A stretch of DNA of 64,000 nt from Erwinia sp. SLM-02 (GTDB lineage Bacteria > Pseudomonadota > Gammaproteobacteria > Enterobacterales > Enterobacteriaceae): assembly GCF_037450285.1 (NCBI RefSeq), contig NZ_JAQISN010000004.1:186001-250000 (forward strand). Direction: 5' to 3'. Shown one piece after another: positions 40,551-49,426 of the stretch. Both the position numbers and the translations under genes were made by a program. The notes below the pieces were generated by a model. It saw nothing but the letters and a program-made list of their open reading frames with translations, searched no databases and had not been told where the DNA came from. Within the stretch, counting starts at the first letter, position 1, and each line of letters starts with the position of its first letter.

Positions 40551-41510
40551 TTACACACCGTACGCGGTCATATCGGGACCGGCAGGCACAATTCCATTCG
40601 GGTTCAGGCTCTTTATCGAGTAATAGCCCTGTTTAATATGGTCGATGCTCACCGTTTCGCGAACGCCCGGTAGCGCCAGCATACGCAGCAGATAGCCGTT
40701 AAGCGACGGGTAATCACGCAGCTGGCGCTGATTACACTTGAAGATACCGTGATAGGCCACGTCAAAGCGGATCAGGGTCACGAACAGCCGGATATCGGCC
40801 TCGGTCAGCGACTCACCAAACAGCCACGGGCCGCGCTGGCTCAGGCGCATCTCCAGCGTATCGAGCATGCCGAACACGTCGCGATAGGCCTCGCGGTAGC
40901 TGATTTCGGTGGTGGCAAACCCGGCACGATACACGCCGTTGTTCAGGCGCGGATAGATTTCGCCGTTCAGGGCGTCGATCTCGTCCCGCAGCGCCTGCGG
41001 GCAGAGGTCAAGGTCGTTGCTCGCCAGGCTGCCGAAACCGCTGTTGAACATGCGCAGAATGTCGGCGGACTCGTTGCTGACGATGGTAGCGGTTTTCTTG
41101 TCCCACAGCACCGGTACGGTGGCGCGGCCGGTGAAGCTGTCGTCGGCGCGGGTATACAGCTGATGCAGATACGTCGCGTGATTCAGCGTGTCCCGATTAG
41201 CGCCGGGGTAGTCGCCGAAGCGCCAGCCTTCATCGGTCAGCTTCGGCTCCACCACCGAGACGCTGACCATGTCCTGCAGGCCTTTTAAGCTGCGGGCGAT
41301 CAGCGTGCGCGATGCCCACGGGCAGATCAGCGCCACGTACAGGTGGTAGCGATCCGCCTCGGCGGCAAACCCGCCGTCGCCGGTGGGGCCGGGTGCGCCA
41401 TCGGGCGTCACCCAGTGGCGGAAGCTGGAGGTCTGGCGCACAAAGCCGCCTTTCTCATCGGTGGCCTGTACCGGGTGCCAGTCCGCCGTCCATTTACCGT
41501 TTACCAGCAT
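40551..41510 (-). CDS. yqjG: Glutathionyl-hydroquinone reductase
   Basis: A 319-residue Xi-class glutathione transferase, close to E. coli YqjG (328). It reduces S-glutathionyl-hydroquinones to hydroquinones. Diagnostic segments are GAPGPTGDGGFAAEADRYHLY, the catalytic CPWASRTLIAR (Cys near residue 64), TVPVLWDKKTATIVSNESADILRMFN and LTEADIRLFVTLIRFD. A run near the C-terminus, SLNPNGIVPAGP, also matches. It is 10 bp behind the DoxX-family gene, the same yqjF-yqjG order as in E. coli. Confidence 0.94.
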   Translation of the reverse strand: MLVNGKWTADWHPVQATDEKGGFVRQTSSFRHWVTPDGAPGPTGDGGFAAEADRYHLYVALICPWASRTLIARSLKGLQDMVSVSVVEPKLTDEGWRFGDYPGANRDTLNHATYLHQLYTRADDSFTGRATVPVLWDKKTATIVSNESADILRMFNSGFGSLASNDLDLCPQALRDEIDALNGEIYPRLNNGVYRAGFATTEISYREAYRDVFGMLDTLEMRLSQRGPWLFGESLTEADIRLFVTLIRFDVAYHGIFKCNQRQLRDYPSLNGYLLRMLALPGVRETVSIDHIKQGYYSIKSLNPNGIVPAGPDMTAYGV

Positions 41511-41520
41511 AGCGGTTTCC

Positions 41521-41937
41521 TTAGCGCAGACGTGAAGAAGGCAGGGAGGCTTTCAGCGCGTATTTACCGTCGCCGATCAGCGCCAGTACCACCAGGCTGA
41601 TGGCCCAGAATACCGGGTATTCCCAGCCGCCGTTCGGGTTAGTGAACCAGAATCCTGCCGGGCCGTGTACGGTGAAAATTGCCCCCAGCAGGACCGGGAT
41701 CAGCACAATCGCGGCAATGCGCGGACGATAGCCAACGATCAGCGCCACCGCGCCGAGAATTTCCCAGACGATAGTCACGTATGCCAGGCCACCGGGCAGG
41801 CCCAGCGAGGCGAAGAATTTCGCGGTGCCGGCGGGCGTAAAGACAAACAGTTTCAGACCGGCGTGGGCCAGGAACAGGATGCCGAGAGAAAGACGCAGAA
41901 TGAGCGCGGCCCAGGGAGCGGTGCGGGTATCAGTCAT
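41521..41937 (-). CDS. yqjF: DoxX-family membrane protein
   Basis: A 138-residue inner-membrane protein with four spans, the DoxX pattern: AALILRLSLGILFLAHAGLKLFVF (span 1 with the GxxFLxHGxxK-like motif), GLAYVTIVWEILGAVALIVGYRPR (spans 2-3, conserved Glu) and a last span ending ALIGDGKYAL. It sits directly before yqjG as in E. coli, where yqjF responds to aromatic quinone-type compounds via the LysR regulator YhaJ. A 23-bp palindrome with a T-N11-A core lies 91 bp upstream. Confidence 0.85.
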   Translation of the reverse strand: MTDTRTAPWAALILRLSLGILFLAHAGLKLFVFTPAGTAKFFASLGLPGGLAYVTIVWEILGAVALIVGYRPRIAAIVLIPVLLGAIFTVHGPAGFWFTNPNGGWEYPVFWAISLVVLALIGDGKYALKASLPSSRLR

Positions 41938-42027
41938 ATTATTTACCTTCAGTGTGTCACAGGGGAGTTGATGAAAAGCACTCTACACTGATTCCCTGAC
42001 GCTGATTATCCCGCCACAAACGCAAAC

Positions 42028-42050
42028 ATTACTTCCATTTTGGAAGTAAT
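42028..42050 (-). promoter_or_regulatory. LysR-type operator candidate before yqjF
   Basis: ATTACTTCCA-TTT-TGGAAGTAAT is a perfect palindrome with 10-bp arms containing T-N11-A (TTCCATTTTGGAA), the LysR-family binding form. It abuts the stop codon of the upstream LysR gene and precedes yqjF. Confidence 0.7.
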
Positions 42051-42958
42051 CACCAGCCGCGATCCCACTCAGGCTGCCCGGCGTAGTGGCTGACCAGGAA
42101 GTCGATCAGCGCCCGGACTTTATGGGCCAGATGGCGCGCCGGGGGATATACGGCATACAGCCCGAGCGGGGGGATTTCGCTGTGGCGCAGCAGGGGGCGG
42201 ATGGTGCCCGCCCGCAGCGCCGGGCCGGCAATAAACGTCGGCAGGCGGGCAATGCCCAGCCCGCTCAGCGCCGCCGTCAGGCTGGCTTCGGCGTTGGAAA
42301 AATGCAGCCGGCCGCGCACCGGCAGGGTAACCGCTTCGCCGTCAACGCTGAACGGCCAGTTGAACGGATCGCGGAAGTTGGTATCGATAATGCAGCTATG
42401 ATCGGCTAACTGCTGATAGTGGGTCGGCGTGCCGCGTTCGTTCAGGTATTCATCGCTGGCGGCAATCACCACCCGCATATCGCTGAGGTGGCGGGCGATC
42501 AGGCGGCTGTCGCTCAGCCTGCCGATGCGGATCGCCACGTCAAAGCCTTCATCCACGATGTTGACCACCCGGTCGGAGAAGTTAACGTCCAGCTCGATTT
42601 CCGGGTAGTCGCGGGCAAACGCAATCAGTGCCGGGGCCAGCTGGCTGGCACCGAAGGTGATCGGCGCGCTGAGTTTGATGCGCCCGGTCGGTTTCCCCGC
42701 CGCGTGGCGCACCGAGGCGTCCAGCGCGTCCCACTCTTCCAGCAGGTTTTTAATGCGGTCGAAGTAGGCCAGTCCGACTTCGGTCGGCGACAGGGCGCGG
42801 GTGCTGCGCTTGAGCAGCTGCACGCCCAGCTCGCTTTCCAGCCGGGCGACCAGCTTCGACGCCTGCCCGCTGCTGGTGCCCAGCCGCGCCGCCGCCGCCG
42901 CAAAGCTGCCCAGCTCCATTACCGCTACAAACATCCGATCGCAGTCCAGACGTTCCAC
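42050..42958 (-). CDS. LysR-family regulator, likely controlling yqjFG
   Basis: A 302-residue LysR regulator. The HTH is RLDCDRMFVAVMELGSFAAAAARLGTSSGQASKLVARLESELGVQLLKR at the N-terminus; the effector domain contains LDVNFSDRVVNIVDEGFDVAIRIG. AGGA lies eight bases before a GTG at 42958 (VERLDCDR), which is preferred to an ATG at 43000 that would add 14 residues. It lies upstream of yqjF-yqjG and the hydrolase gene on the same strand with a palindromic T-N11-A site between them, so self-contained control of quinone detoxification is likely. Confidence 0.88.
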   Translation of the reverse strand: MERLDCDRMFVAVMELGSFAAAAARLGTSSGQASKLVARLESELGVQLLKRSTRALSPTEVGLAYFDRIKNLLEEWDALDASVRHAAGKPTGRIKLSAPITFGASQLAPALIAFARDYPEIELDVNFSDRVVNIVDEGFDVAIRIGRLSDSRLIARHLSDMRVVIAASDEYLNERGTPTHYQQLADHSCIIDTNFRDPFNWPFSVDGEAVTLPVRGRLHFSNAEASLTAALSGLGIARLPTFIAGPALRAGTIRPLLRHSEIPPLGLYAVYPPARHLAHKVRALIDFLVSHYAGQPEWDRGW

Positions 42959-43183
42959 ATGCTTTTCCTGAGTCCGAGAGGCAGAAATCCCTGCGGGCAC
43001 GTTTTTCCGTGGCCGCAGGCGCTGGCGTTATTAAAGCAGCCTTTGCGGCCGTTGTGCAGCCAGCAAACGGTCTTTCACCGCCCGGACTGTGGATTATTTA
43101 CGGCATAAAGGCACTGACTGACGCCTGATGGGTGGCAGGATGCACTAAGCTTCAGGGTTCTGTTGGTCAACTGAGCCTGTCTT

Positions 43184-45016
43184 ATGTTTTATCACCGTGT
43201 TGAAAGGATGATCGATACCTTCAGGGAAGCCCGGGGCACCACGCCGCCCGACAGCGTGTGGCCCTTCTATCTGTTCTATCTGCGCCAGGTGTGGCCGGTC
43301 TTTGCGCTGCTGCTGGTGATTGGCCTGGTGGCCTCGCTGATTGAGGTTTCGCTGTTTCGCTACCTCAGCCGGATTATCGACCTGGTCAACAGTACGCCGG
43401 CCGCCAGCTTCTTTCAGGACCACTACGGCGAGCTGCTGTGGATGGCGGCGGTGGCGCTGCTGTTCCGCCCGCTGTTTATCGGCCTGCACGATCTGCTGGT
43501 GCATCAGACCATTAACCCCGGCATGACCAATATGATCCGCTGGCAGCACCATAACTACGTGCTGCGTCAGAGCCTGAACTTCTTCCAGAACGACTTTGCC
43601 GGGCGCATCGCCCAGCGAATCATGCAGACCGGCAGCGCGCTGCGCGATTCCGCGGTGCAGATGGTCGATGCGCTGTGGCACGTGGTGATCTACGCGGTGA
43701 CCACGCTGGTGCTGTTCGCCGAAGCCGACTGGCGGCTGACCATTCCGCTGATTATCTGGATTATCGGCTACGTACTGTGCCTGAAGTATTTCGTGCCGAA
43801 AATTAAAGCGCGTTCGGTGGCCTCCTCGGATTCGCGCTCGCGGCTGATGGGCTTTATCGTGGATGGCTATACCAATATTGCCACCCTCAAGCTGTTTGCC
43901 CACGGCGATCTTGAACGACGCTACGCGCGTGAAGCGCTGGAAGATCAGACGCAGAAAACCCGCAGCCAGGGGCGGATGGTCACCGGGATGGACGTGGTCG
44001 TCACCACGCTGAACGGCCTGCTGATCGTCAGCACCACCGGGCTGTCGCTGTGGCTGTGGGGCCAGTCGCTGATCAGCGTCGGCGCGATTGCGCTGGCCAC
44101 CGGGCTGGTTATTCGCATCGTCAATATGTCCGGCTGGATCATGTGGGTGGTGAACGGCATTTTTGAAAACATCGGCATGGTGCAGGACGGCCTGAAAACC
44201 ATCTCACAGCCGCTGAGCGTCAGTGACAAACCCGATGCGACGGCGCTGGATGTCAGCCGTGGCGAAATCCGCTTTGACGGCATTACCTTTAACTACGGCG
44301 GCGAACGGCGGGTGATCGATGACCTGCAGCTGACCATTCGCCCCGGCGAGAAAATTGGTCTGATTGGCCCGTCGGGTGCCGGGAAATCGACGCTGGTTAA
44401 CCTGCTGCTGCGCCTCTATGACCTTAACGGCGGGCGCATACTGATCGACGGGCAGAACATTGCCGACGTCAGCCAGGAAAGCCTGCGCGCGCAGATTGGG
44501 ATGATTACTCAGGATACCTCGCTGCTGCACCGCTCCATCCGCGAAAACCTGCTGTATGGCCGCCCCGGCGCCACGGAAGAAGAGATGCTGCAGGCGATCC
44601 ACCGGGCGAAGGCCGATGAGTTTATTCCGCTACTTTCCGATCTGCAGGGGCGCACCGGGCTGGATGCGCACGTTGGCGAACGCGGCGTGAAGCTCTCCGG
44701 CGGCCAGCGGCAGCGTATCGCCATCGCCCGCGTGCTGCTGAAAGATGCGCCGATTTTGATTATGGATGAGGCCACCTCGGCGCTGGATTCCGAAGTGGAA
44801 GCGGCGATTCAGGAGAGTCTGGAAGGGCTGATGGGCGGTAAAACGGTCATTGCCATCGCCCACCGCCTGTCGACCATTGCCCGCATGGACCGGCTGGTGG
44901 TGCTGGAGCAGGGGCGGATTGTTGAGATCGGCAGCCACGCCGAGCTGCTGGCGCAGGACGGCCTGTATGCGCGGCTGTGGCGGCATCAGACCGGCGGCTT
45001 CGTCGGTGAGCAGTAG
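43184..45016 (+). CDS. ABC transporter with fused membrane and ATPase domains
   Basis: A 610-residue half-transporter exporter. Six membrane spans occupy residues about 30-320 (first FALLLVIGLVASLIEVSLFRYL). The ATPase domain has Walker A GLIGPSGAGKSTLVNLLLRLYD near 388, Q loop MITQDTSLLHRS, signature LSGGQRQRIAIARVL near 504, Walker B ILIMDEATSALD and switch HRLSTIARMDRLVVLEQGRIVE. The start is uncertain: ATG 43184 has a weak ribosome site and ATG 43208 is in frame. Works as a dimer in the inner membrane; substrate unknown. Ends three bases before a convergent gene. Confidence 0.93.
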   Translation: MFYHRVERMIDTFREARGTTPPDSVWPFYLFYLRQVWPVFALLLVIGLVASLIEVSLFRYLSRIIDLVNSTPAASFFQDHYGELLWMAAVALLFRPLFIGLHDLLVHQTINPGMTNMIRWQHHNYVLRQSLNFFQNDFAGRIAQRIMQTGSALRDSAVQMVDALWHVVIYAVTTLVLFAEADWRLTIPLIIWIIGYVLCLKYFVPKIKARSVASSDSRSRLMGFIVDGYTNIATLKLFAHGDLERRYAREALEDQTQKTRSQGRMVTGMDVVVTTLNGLLIVSTTGLSLWLWGQSLISVGAIALATGLVIRIVNMSGWIMWVVNGIFENIGMVQDGLKTISQPLSVSDKPDATALDVSRGEIRFDGITFNYGGERRVIDDLQLTIRPGEKIGLIGPSGAGKSTLVNLLLRLYDLNGGRILIDGQNIADVSQESLRAQIGMITQDTSLLHRSIRENLLYGRPGATEEEMLQAIHRAKADEFIPLLSDLQGRTGLDAHVGERGVKLSGGQRQRIAIARVLLKDAPILIMDEATSALDSEVEAAIQESLEGLMGGKTVIAIAHRLSTIARMDRLVVLEQGRIVEIGSHAELLAQDGLYARLWRHQTGGFVGEQ

Positions 45017-45018
45017 CG

Positions 45019-46146
45019 CTATCCGGCGTTAAGCCTGTACGGCAGCGCGTCGCGGGCTTCCTCTGCCCAGGCGCGCACGCCGTCGCGCTCCTGCTGCAGA
45101 AAATCCGCCACGGCGTCGTGCAGCCCGCCGTGGCGCAGCAGGTGCCAGGATTCCGTCAGCACCGGTTCAAAACCGCGTATCAGCTTGTGTTCCCCCTGTG
45201 CCCCGGCGTCAAAGCGCTGCAGTCCGTTGTCGATCGCGTATTCCATCCCCTGATAGAAACAGGTTTCAAAGTGCAGGTGGTTGAACTCCGCCAGGCAGCC
45301 CCAGTAGCGGCCATAGAAGGTGCTGCCATCGACCAGGCTCAGCGCCATCGCCACCGGCTGGCTATGCTGGCTGGCAATGGTGATGCGCAGCGATCCCGGC
45401 ATACGCTCCGCCAGCAGGCTGAAGAACGTGCGGGTGAGGTAGGGCTGTCGACCGCGGACAAAGTAGGTGTTGGCGTAGCAGGTGTGGACAAAATCCCACT
45501 GCGCTTCGCTCAGCTCGTCCCCCTGATACCAGCAAAACTCAATACCCTGCTGGCGTACGCCCTCCCGTTCCTTGCGCAGCTGCTTGCGTTTACGCGAGGT
45601 CAGCGCGTCGAGAAAATCCTGAAAATCGCGGTAGCCGCGATTGTGCCAGTGATACTGGCAGCCGAGGCGCGGCAGCCAGCGGCCATCCTCCGCCAGACCG
45701 GCACTCAGCGCGGCGTCGTTAAAGTTGATATGGCCGCTGTAAAACCCGTTCGCGGCCAGAAATTCCGGCAGCGCCTGCAGCAGCCGGCCGGCGGCCGACG
45801 CTTCGCCAAGCAGCCGCGCGCCGCCCACCGGGCTGAACGGCACCGCCGACAGCCACTTGGGATAGTAGGGAATGCCCGCCCGCTGGCTGGCATCCGCCCA
45901 GGCGTGATCGAAGACGTATTCGCCCATGGAGTGCCGCTTGCCGTAGCCCGGCATCGCCGCCAGCACGCTCTCGCCCTCGCGCCACAGTAAATGCTGCGGC
46001 TGCCAGCCGCTGCGCCCGCCAACCGAGCCGCTCTCTTCCAGCGCGCTGAGAAAAGCGTGGCGCATAAAGGGCTGGTCGTTGGGGGCCAGGGCATCCCACT
46101 GACCGGCCGGGATATCGGCCAGCTGTGTCAGAAGGCTTAACGACAT
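45019..46146 (-). CDS. FemAB/GNAT-like protein (DUF482/PF04339 type)
   Basis: A 375-residue protein of the peptidoglycan-biosynthesis/GNAT-like family formerly DUF482. Family markers are PFMRHAFLSALEESGSVGGRSGWQPQHL at the N-terminus, HINFNDAALSAGL, RKQLRKEREGVRQQGI near residue 190, and the highly conserved C-terminal FETCFYQGMEYAIDNGLQRFDAGAQGEHKLIRGFEPV. These resemble acyl-transferase folds, but biochemical function is not established. It is convergent with the ABC transporter gene, with stops three bases apart. Confidence 0.85.
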   Translation of the reverse strand: MSLSLLTQLADIPAGQWDALAPNDQPFMRHAFLSALEESGSVGGRSGWQPQHLLWREGESVLAAMPGYGKRHSMGEYVFDHAWADASQRAGIPYYPKWLSAVPFSPVGGARLLGEASAAGRLLQALPEFLAANGFYSGHINFNDAALSAGLAEDGRWLPRLGCQYHWHNRGYRDFQDFLDALTSRKRKQLRKEREGVRQQGIEFCWYQGDELSEAQWDFVHTCYANTYFVRGRQPYLTRTFFSLLAERMPGSLRITIASQHSQPVAMALSLVDGSTFYGRYWGCLAEFNHLHFETCFYQGMEYAIDNGLQRFDAGAQGEHKLIRGFEPVLTESWHLLRHGGLHDAVADFLQQERDGVRAWAEEARDALPYRLNAG

Positions 46147-46258
46147 CGATAGACTCCGCGATAAAGAAAAACCTTACGTTGAACGCTTTCGCGACGGAGA
46201 TCAACGCCTTCCGCCCGGGTGGCACGTGCGGATAAATCGCGCACCGCGCATATTGGGT

Positions 46259-46277
46259 AATACGCATTCTCATTATC
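46259..46277 (-). promoter_or_regulatory. Fur box
   Basis: On the minus strand GATAATGAGAATGCGTATT matches 14 of 19 positions of the Fur consensus. It lies 73 bp before the siderophore-interacting protein gene, which would make that gene iron-repressed. Confidence 0.75.
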
Positions 46278-46349
46278 ATTTGCCTTTGCTATTCTTGCAG
46301 CCCTCATGCGCGGCACGCGCGCACGGCTTTCGGCTAACAAGGTGGATCT

Positions 46350-47255
46350 ATGGCTGCTCAGAGTTATCGCTTATTCAATGTCGTACTGGCGCGCAAGCAG
46401 GTACTGTCTCCTTCGATGCTGTGCTGCGTGTTTAGCGGTGAGGAAGTGCGCCAGATGAAGATGGATGCGCCGGACCAGCGCATCAAGCTGCTGCTGCCCG
46501 CACCCAGCGGCAAACACTTTGAGCCGGTCGATAACGGGCTGACGTGGTGGGAGAACATGAGCAAGCTGGCGGTGGAAGATCGCCCGATTATGCGCACTTA
46601 CACCCTTCGCCACGTTAACGCCGATGCCGATGTGCCGGAGATGGAAGTCGAGTTCGTGATGCACGGCACCGAAGGCCCGGCCTCGGCCTGGGCGCTGGAC
46701 GCGCAGCCAGGCGATGCGATGCAGATCGCCGCACCGAACCGGGAATACGGCGAGGACAGCGGCGGCTACGAATGGAACCCGCACGCGCAGGTGAAGCAGG
46801 GGCTGGTGGTGGCGGATGAAACCGCGCTGCCGGCGGCGAAGGCGATCCTCGAACAGCTCGCCGCCTGGCCGCATCCGCCGCAGCTGCAGGTGTTTCTGGA
46901 AGTGCCCGAGGGCGACGACTGCGTCGATCTCAGCCAGTACACCTTTGCGGACATTCACTGGTTGCCGCGTGACGCCAGCGGGGCCAGCTACGGTGAAGCG
47001 CTGCTGAGCGCGGTGCGTGAGCACGTGCGCCTGCCGGACAGTGCGCTGTCGCGCGAAGATCTGCGCGAAGAGGCCGAAGGGCAGCTGGTGTGGGACCGCG
47101 CCGACCACGACGACGTGCGCTTCCACGGCTGGGTGGCGGCAGAGTCCAGCGCGGTGAAGCACCTGCGCCGCTACCTGATCGGCGAGCGCGGCCTGGCTCA
47201 GGACTGCATCAGCTTTATGGCCTACTGGAGCCGTGGCCCGCGCCGCAAAGGCTGA
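46350..47255 (+). CDS. Siderophore-interacting protein (ferric-siderophore reductase)
   Basis: A 301-residue FAD-binding siderophore reductase of the ViuB/YqjH type. The FAD motif RPIMRTYTLRHVN is near residue 78, followed by MEVEFVMHGTEGPASAWALDAQPGD; the C-terminal SIP domain has LVVADETALPAAKAILEQL near 160 and ends FMAYWSRGPRRKG. It releases iron from ferric siderophores in the cytoplasm using NAD(P)H. It is preceded by a Fur-box-like sequence. Next to it is a convergent LysR gene; no siderophore biosynthesis gene is in the window. Confidence 0.92.
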   Translation: MAAQSYRLFNVVLARKQVLSPSMLCCVFSGEEVRQMKMDAPDQRIKLLLPAPSGKHFEPVDNGLTWWENMSKLAVEDRPIMRTYTLRHVNADADVPEMEVEFVMHGTEGPASAWALDAQPGDAMQIAAPNREYGEDSGGYEWNPHAQVKQGLVVADETALPAAKAILEQLAAWPHPPQLQVFLEVPEGDDCVDLSQYTFADIHWLPRDASGASYGEALLSAVREHVRLPDSALSREDLREEAEGQLVWDRADHDDVRFHGWVAAESSAVKHLRRYLIGERGLAQDCISFMAYWSRGPRRKG

Positions 47256-47263
47256 GTGCCGCG

Positions 47264-48166
47264 TCAGTTCTCCATCAGTACCGGGCACGCCTCTTTCAGC
47301 GTGTTATAGAACCAGGTCTTGGCGGTGATGTCGCCGATCTCGGTATGGCCGTAGAGATAGACTTCCAGATTCGGCAGCTGGAACGGCAGTTCGACGATCC
47401 GCCCGTTGCCGCGCGCGGCATAGATTTTCGCCGCGCTGAGCGGAATGGTGACCAGCAGTTCGCTGCTGGCGATAATCTCGCCCAGCGCGGTAAAGTGCGG
47501 CACCTCCAGCGCGATGCGCCGCTCAAAGCCATACTCCTTGATCTGCGCCTCCACCATATGATGCCCGCTGATGGTCGACACAATAATGTGCTGCTCGGCC
47601 AGATAACTCGCTAACGTCAGCGCGCCGCTAATGCGCGGATGCTGGTTATTCACCAGGCAGACGTAGCGCTCGTCCATAATTCTGTCGCGCTGGGCAATGG
47701 GGGAGATACTTTCGTTGCGGCTGCACAGCGTGGCATCCACCTTTCCGGTCAGCAGCCATTCATCAATACGCATCATCTCGAATGGCAGCACTTCCAGCTG
47801 GACGTTCGGCGCCACTTCACGCAGATGTTTAACCAGCCTCGGCAGCAGCAGCTGCTCGCCGAGATCGGAGAGCGCGAGGCTAAATTTGTGAAAAGATGTT
47901 TCCGGGGTGAAGCAGCGGGTATCCGCCACGGCTTTTTCTATCCCGCTCAGCGACTGCTTAAAAACCGTATACAGATGGCTGGCGACCGGCGTCGGCTGCA
48001 TCCCTTTTCGGCTGCGCTTAAACAGCTCGTTATCCGTCGCAGACCGCAGCCGGGCTAGCGCATAGCTGGCCGAGGGCTGGGTGATGAACAGACGATCGGC
48101 CGCTCCGCTGACGCTGCGGGTTTCATAAATGGCAATGAAAACCCGGACCAGATTAAGATCCATCAT
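47264..48166 (-). CDS. LysR-family regulator (NodD/LeuO-like)
   Basis: A 300-residue LysR regulator. HTH: LNLVRVFIAIYETRSVSGAADRLFITQPSASYALARLRSATDNELFKRSRKGMQPTPVA. The FxxSRKGMxPTPxA pattern belongs to the NodD/LeuO/PecT-like branch. Two ATGs (48166, 48163) are possible. It is divergent from a small AraC gene over a very AT-rich 216 bp. The first target candidates are that neighbour or itself; effector unknown. Confidence 0.9.
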   Translation of the reverse strand: MMDLNLVRVFIAIYETRSVSGAADRLFITQPSASYALARLRSATDNELFKRSRKGMQPTPVASHLYTVFKQSLSGIEKAVADTRCFTPETSFHKFSLALSDLGEQLLLPRLVKHLREVAPNVQLEVLPFEMMRIDEWLLTGKVDATLCSRNESISPIAQRDRIMDERYVCLVNNQHPRISGALTLASYLAEQHIIVSTISGHHMVEAQIKEYGFERRIALEVPHFTALGEIIASSELLVTIPLSAAKIYAARGNGRIVELPFQLPNLEVYLYGHTEIGDITAKTWFYNTLKEACPVLMEN

Positions 48167-48382
48167 GTTGTTAAATAGTTCCTGTCTATATCAGCAGATT
48201 CAAATTATCTATTTGAGCTATTTTAAACTTGCTAATAACATCCTTTCTACTTTTTATTGATATGTTCCGTTAATTTTTGCATATCATCTGTTTCTATATG
48301 TAAATCAAAAAGATAAATCCATCGTTAATTGTGAATGGCAGAAGCAGTTGCGGGTAATTCGCTGCCGTTGTGGAGTGTGGAA

Positions 48383-48715
48383 ATGAAGAATGAAATCGTA
48401 GACGTCATCGTAGACTGGATTGATGAACATCTGGAAGAAGGGCTGAATATCGAGGCCGTGGCTGCGAAATCGGGCTACTCCAAGTGGCACCTGCAGCGCG
48501 CGTTTAAAGAGAAAAAGGGCATTACGCTGGCGAGTTTTATCCGCAGCCGCCGCCTGGATCAGGCCGCACAGTGCCTGATCACGTCCACTAAAAGCATTAT
48601 GACCATCTCGATGGATCTGGGTTTCTCCTCCCAGCAGTGTTTCCAGCGGGTGTTTAAAAAGCACTTCAACGTGACCCCGCGCGACTATCGCGTGCAGTAT
48701 CGCCAGTATCACTAA
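48383..48715 (+). CDS. MarA/SoxS/RamA-like small AraC activator
   Basis: A 110-residue protein that is just the two-HTH DNA-binding unit, as in MarA, SoxS and RamA. HTH 1: GLNIEAVAAKSGYSKWHLQRAFKEKKGITLASFIRSRRL; HTH 2: SIMTISMDLGFSSQQCFQRVFKKHFNVTPRDYR. GGAG lies seven bases before ATG 48383, which is preferred to the codon at 48335. Such proteins need no ligand and act by abundance, activating efflux and redox defence. It diverges from a LysR gene across AT-rich DNA that may contain its control sites. Confidence 0.9.
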   Translation: MKNEIVDVIVDWIDEHLEEGLNIEAVAAKSGYSKWHLQRAFKEKKGITLASFIRSRRLDQAAQCLITSTKSIMTISMDLGFSSQQCFQRVFKKHFNVTPRDYRVQYRQYH

Positions 48716-48873
48716 CGCCGTCGGCCATCCGCTGGCCGGTCTCCTTCGCTGCGGGATTGCCTTCCCGCAACGTAAAGTCGTTTAAATTCTTCCAATTCCG
48801 GCCCTCCGCGCCTGCTAAAGTTCATCGACCATCAGTTATACTGTGCGCCGTGTTGAACTCTGAACTGGATGCT

Positions 48874-49383
48874 ATGGAACGTTTCGTTGAAAATCTGATT
48901 TACACCTCACGTTGGCTGTTGGCTCCAATCTACCTTGGGTTGTCGCTGGGTTTGCTGGCGCTGGGCATTAAGTTTTTCCAGGAAGTCTTCCACCTGCTGC
49001 CGCACGTGATCGAGATGACCGAAAACGACATGGTGCTGATGCTGCTGTCGATGATCGACATGACCCTCGTCGGCGGACTGTTGGTGATGGTGATGCTCTC
49101 CGGCTATGAAAACTTCGTTTCCAAGCTGGATCTGGACGAGCACCGCGAAAAGCTCAGCTGGCTCGGTAAAATGGACTCCGGCTCGTTGAAGAACAAGGTC
49201 GCGGCGTCGATCGTGGCGATCTCTTCGATCCACCTGCTGCGGATCTTTATGGACGCGCGCAACGTGCCCGACAACAAGCTGCTGTGGTACGTGATTATTC
49301 ACCTGACCTTCGTGCTGTCTGCCTTTGTGATGGGCTATCTCGACAGCATGTCGCGCAAAGATAAAGACAAAACCCTCATCTGA
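48874..49383 (+). CDS. yqhA: Inner-membrane protein YqhA
   Basis: A 169-residue protein (164 in E. coli) of the UPF0114 family with three or four membrane spans. The start MERFVENLIYTSRWLLAPIYLGLSL and the core MIDMTLVGGLLVMVMLSGYENFVSKLD, WLGKMDSGSLKNKVAASIVAISSIHLLRIFMDARNVPDNKL match E. coli YqhA nearly throughout. ATG 48874 is chosen by this match; the open frame begins at 48757. Function is unknown. A GC-rich hairpin follows at 49404. Confidence 0.95.
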   Translation: MERFVENLIYTSRWLLAPIYLGLSLGLLALGIKFFQEVFHLLPHVIEMTENDMVLMLLSMIDMTLVGGLLVMVMLSGYENFVSKLDLDEHREKLSWLGKMDSGSLKNKVAASIVAISSIHLLRIFMDARNVPDNKLLWYVIIHLTFVLSAFVMGYLDSMSRKDKDKTLI

Positions 49384-49403
49384 CCCGTTCGGGCAGATCC
49401 TCT

Positions 49404-49426
49404 GCCGGTAGCGCAGCGCTACCGGC
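49404..49426. terminator. Hairpin between convergent yqhA and the sigma-54 regulator gene
   Basis: 10-bp stem GCCGGTAGCG (49404-49413)/CGCTACCGGC (49417-49426) with a 3-base loop, partly inside the end of the minus-strand regulator gene. No T-run; weak terminator call. Confidence 0.5.
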
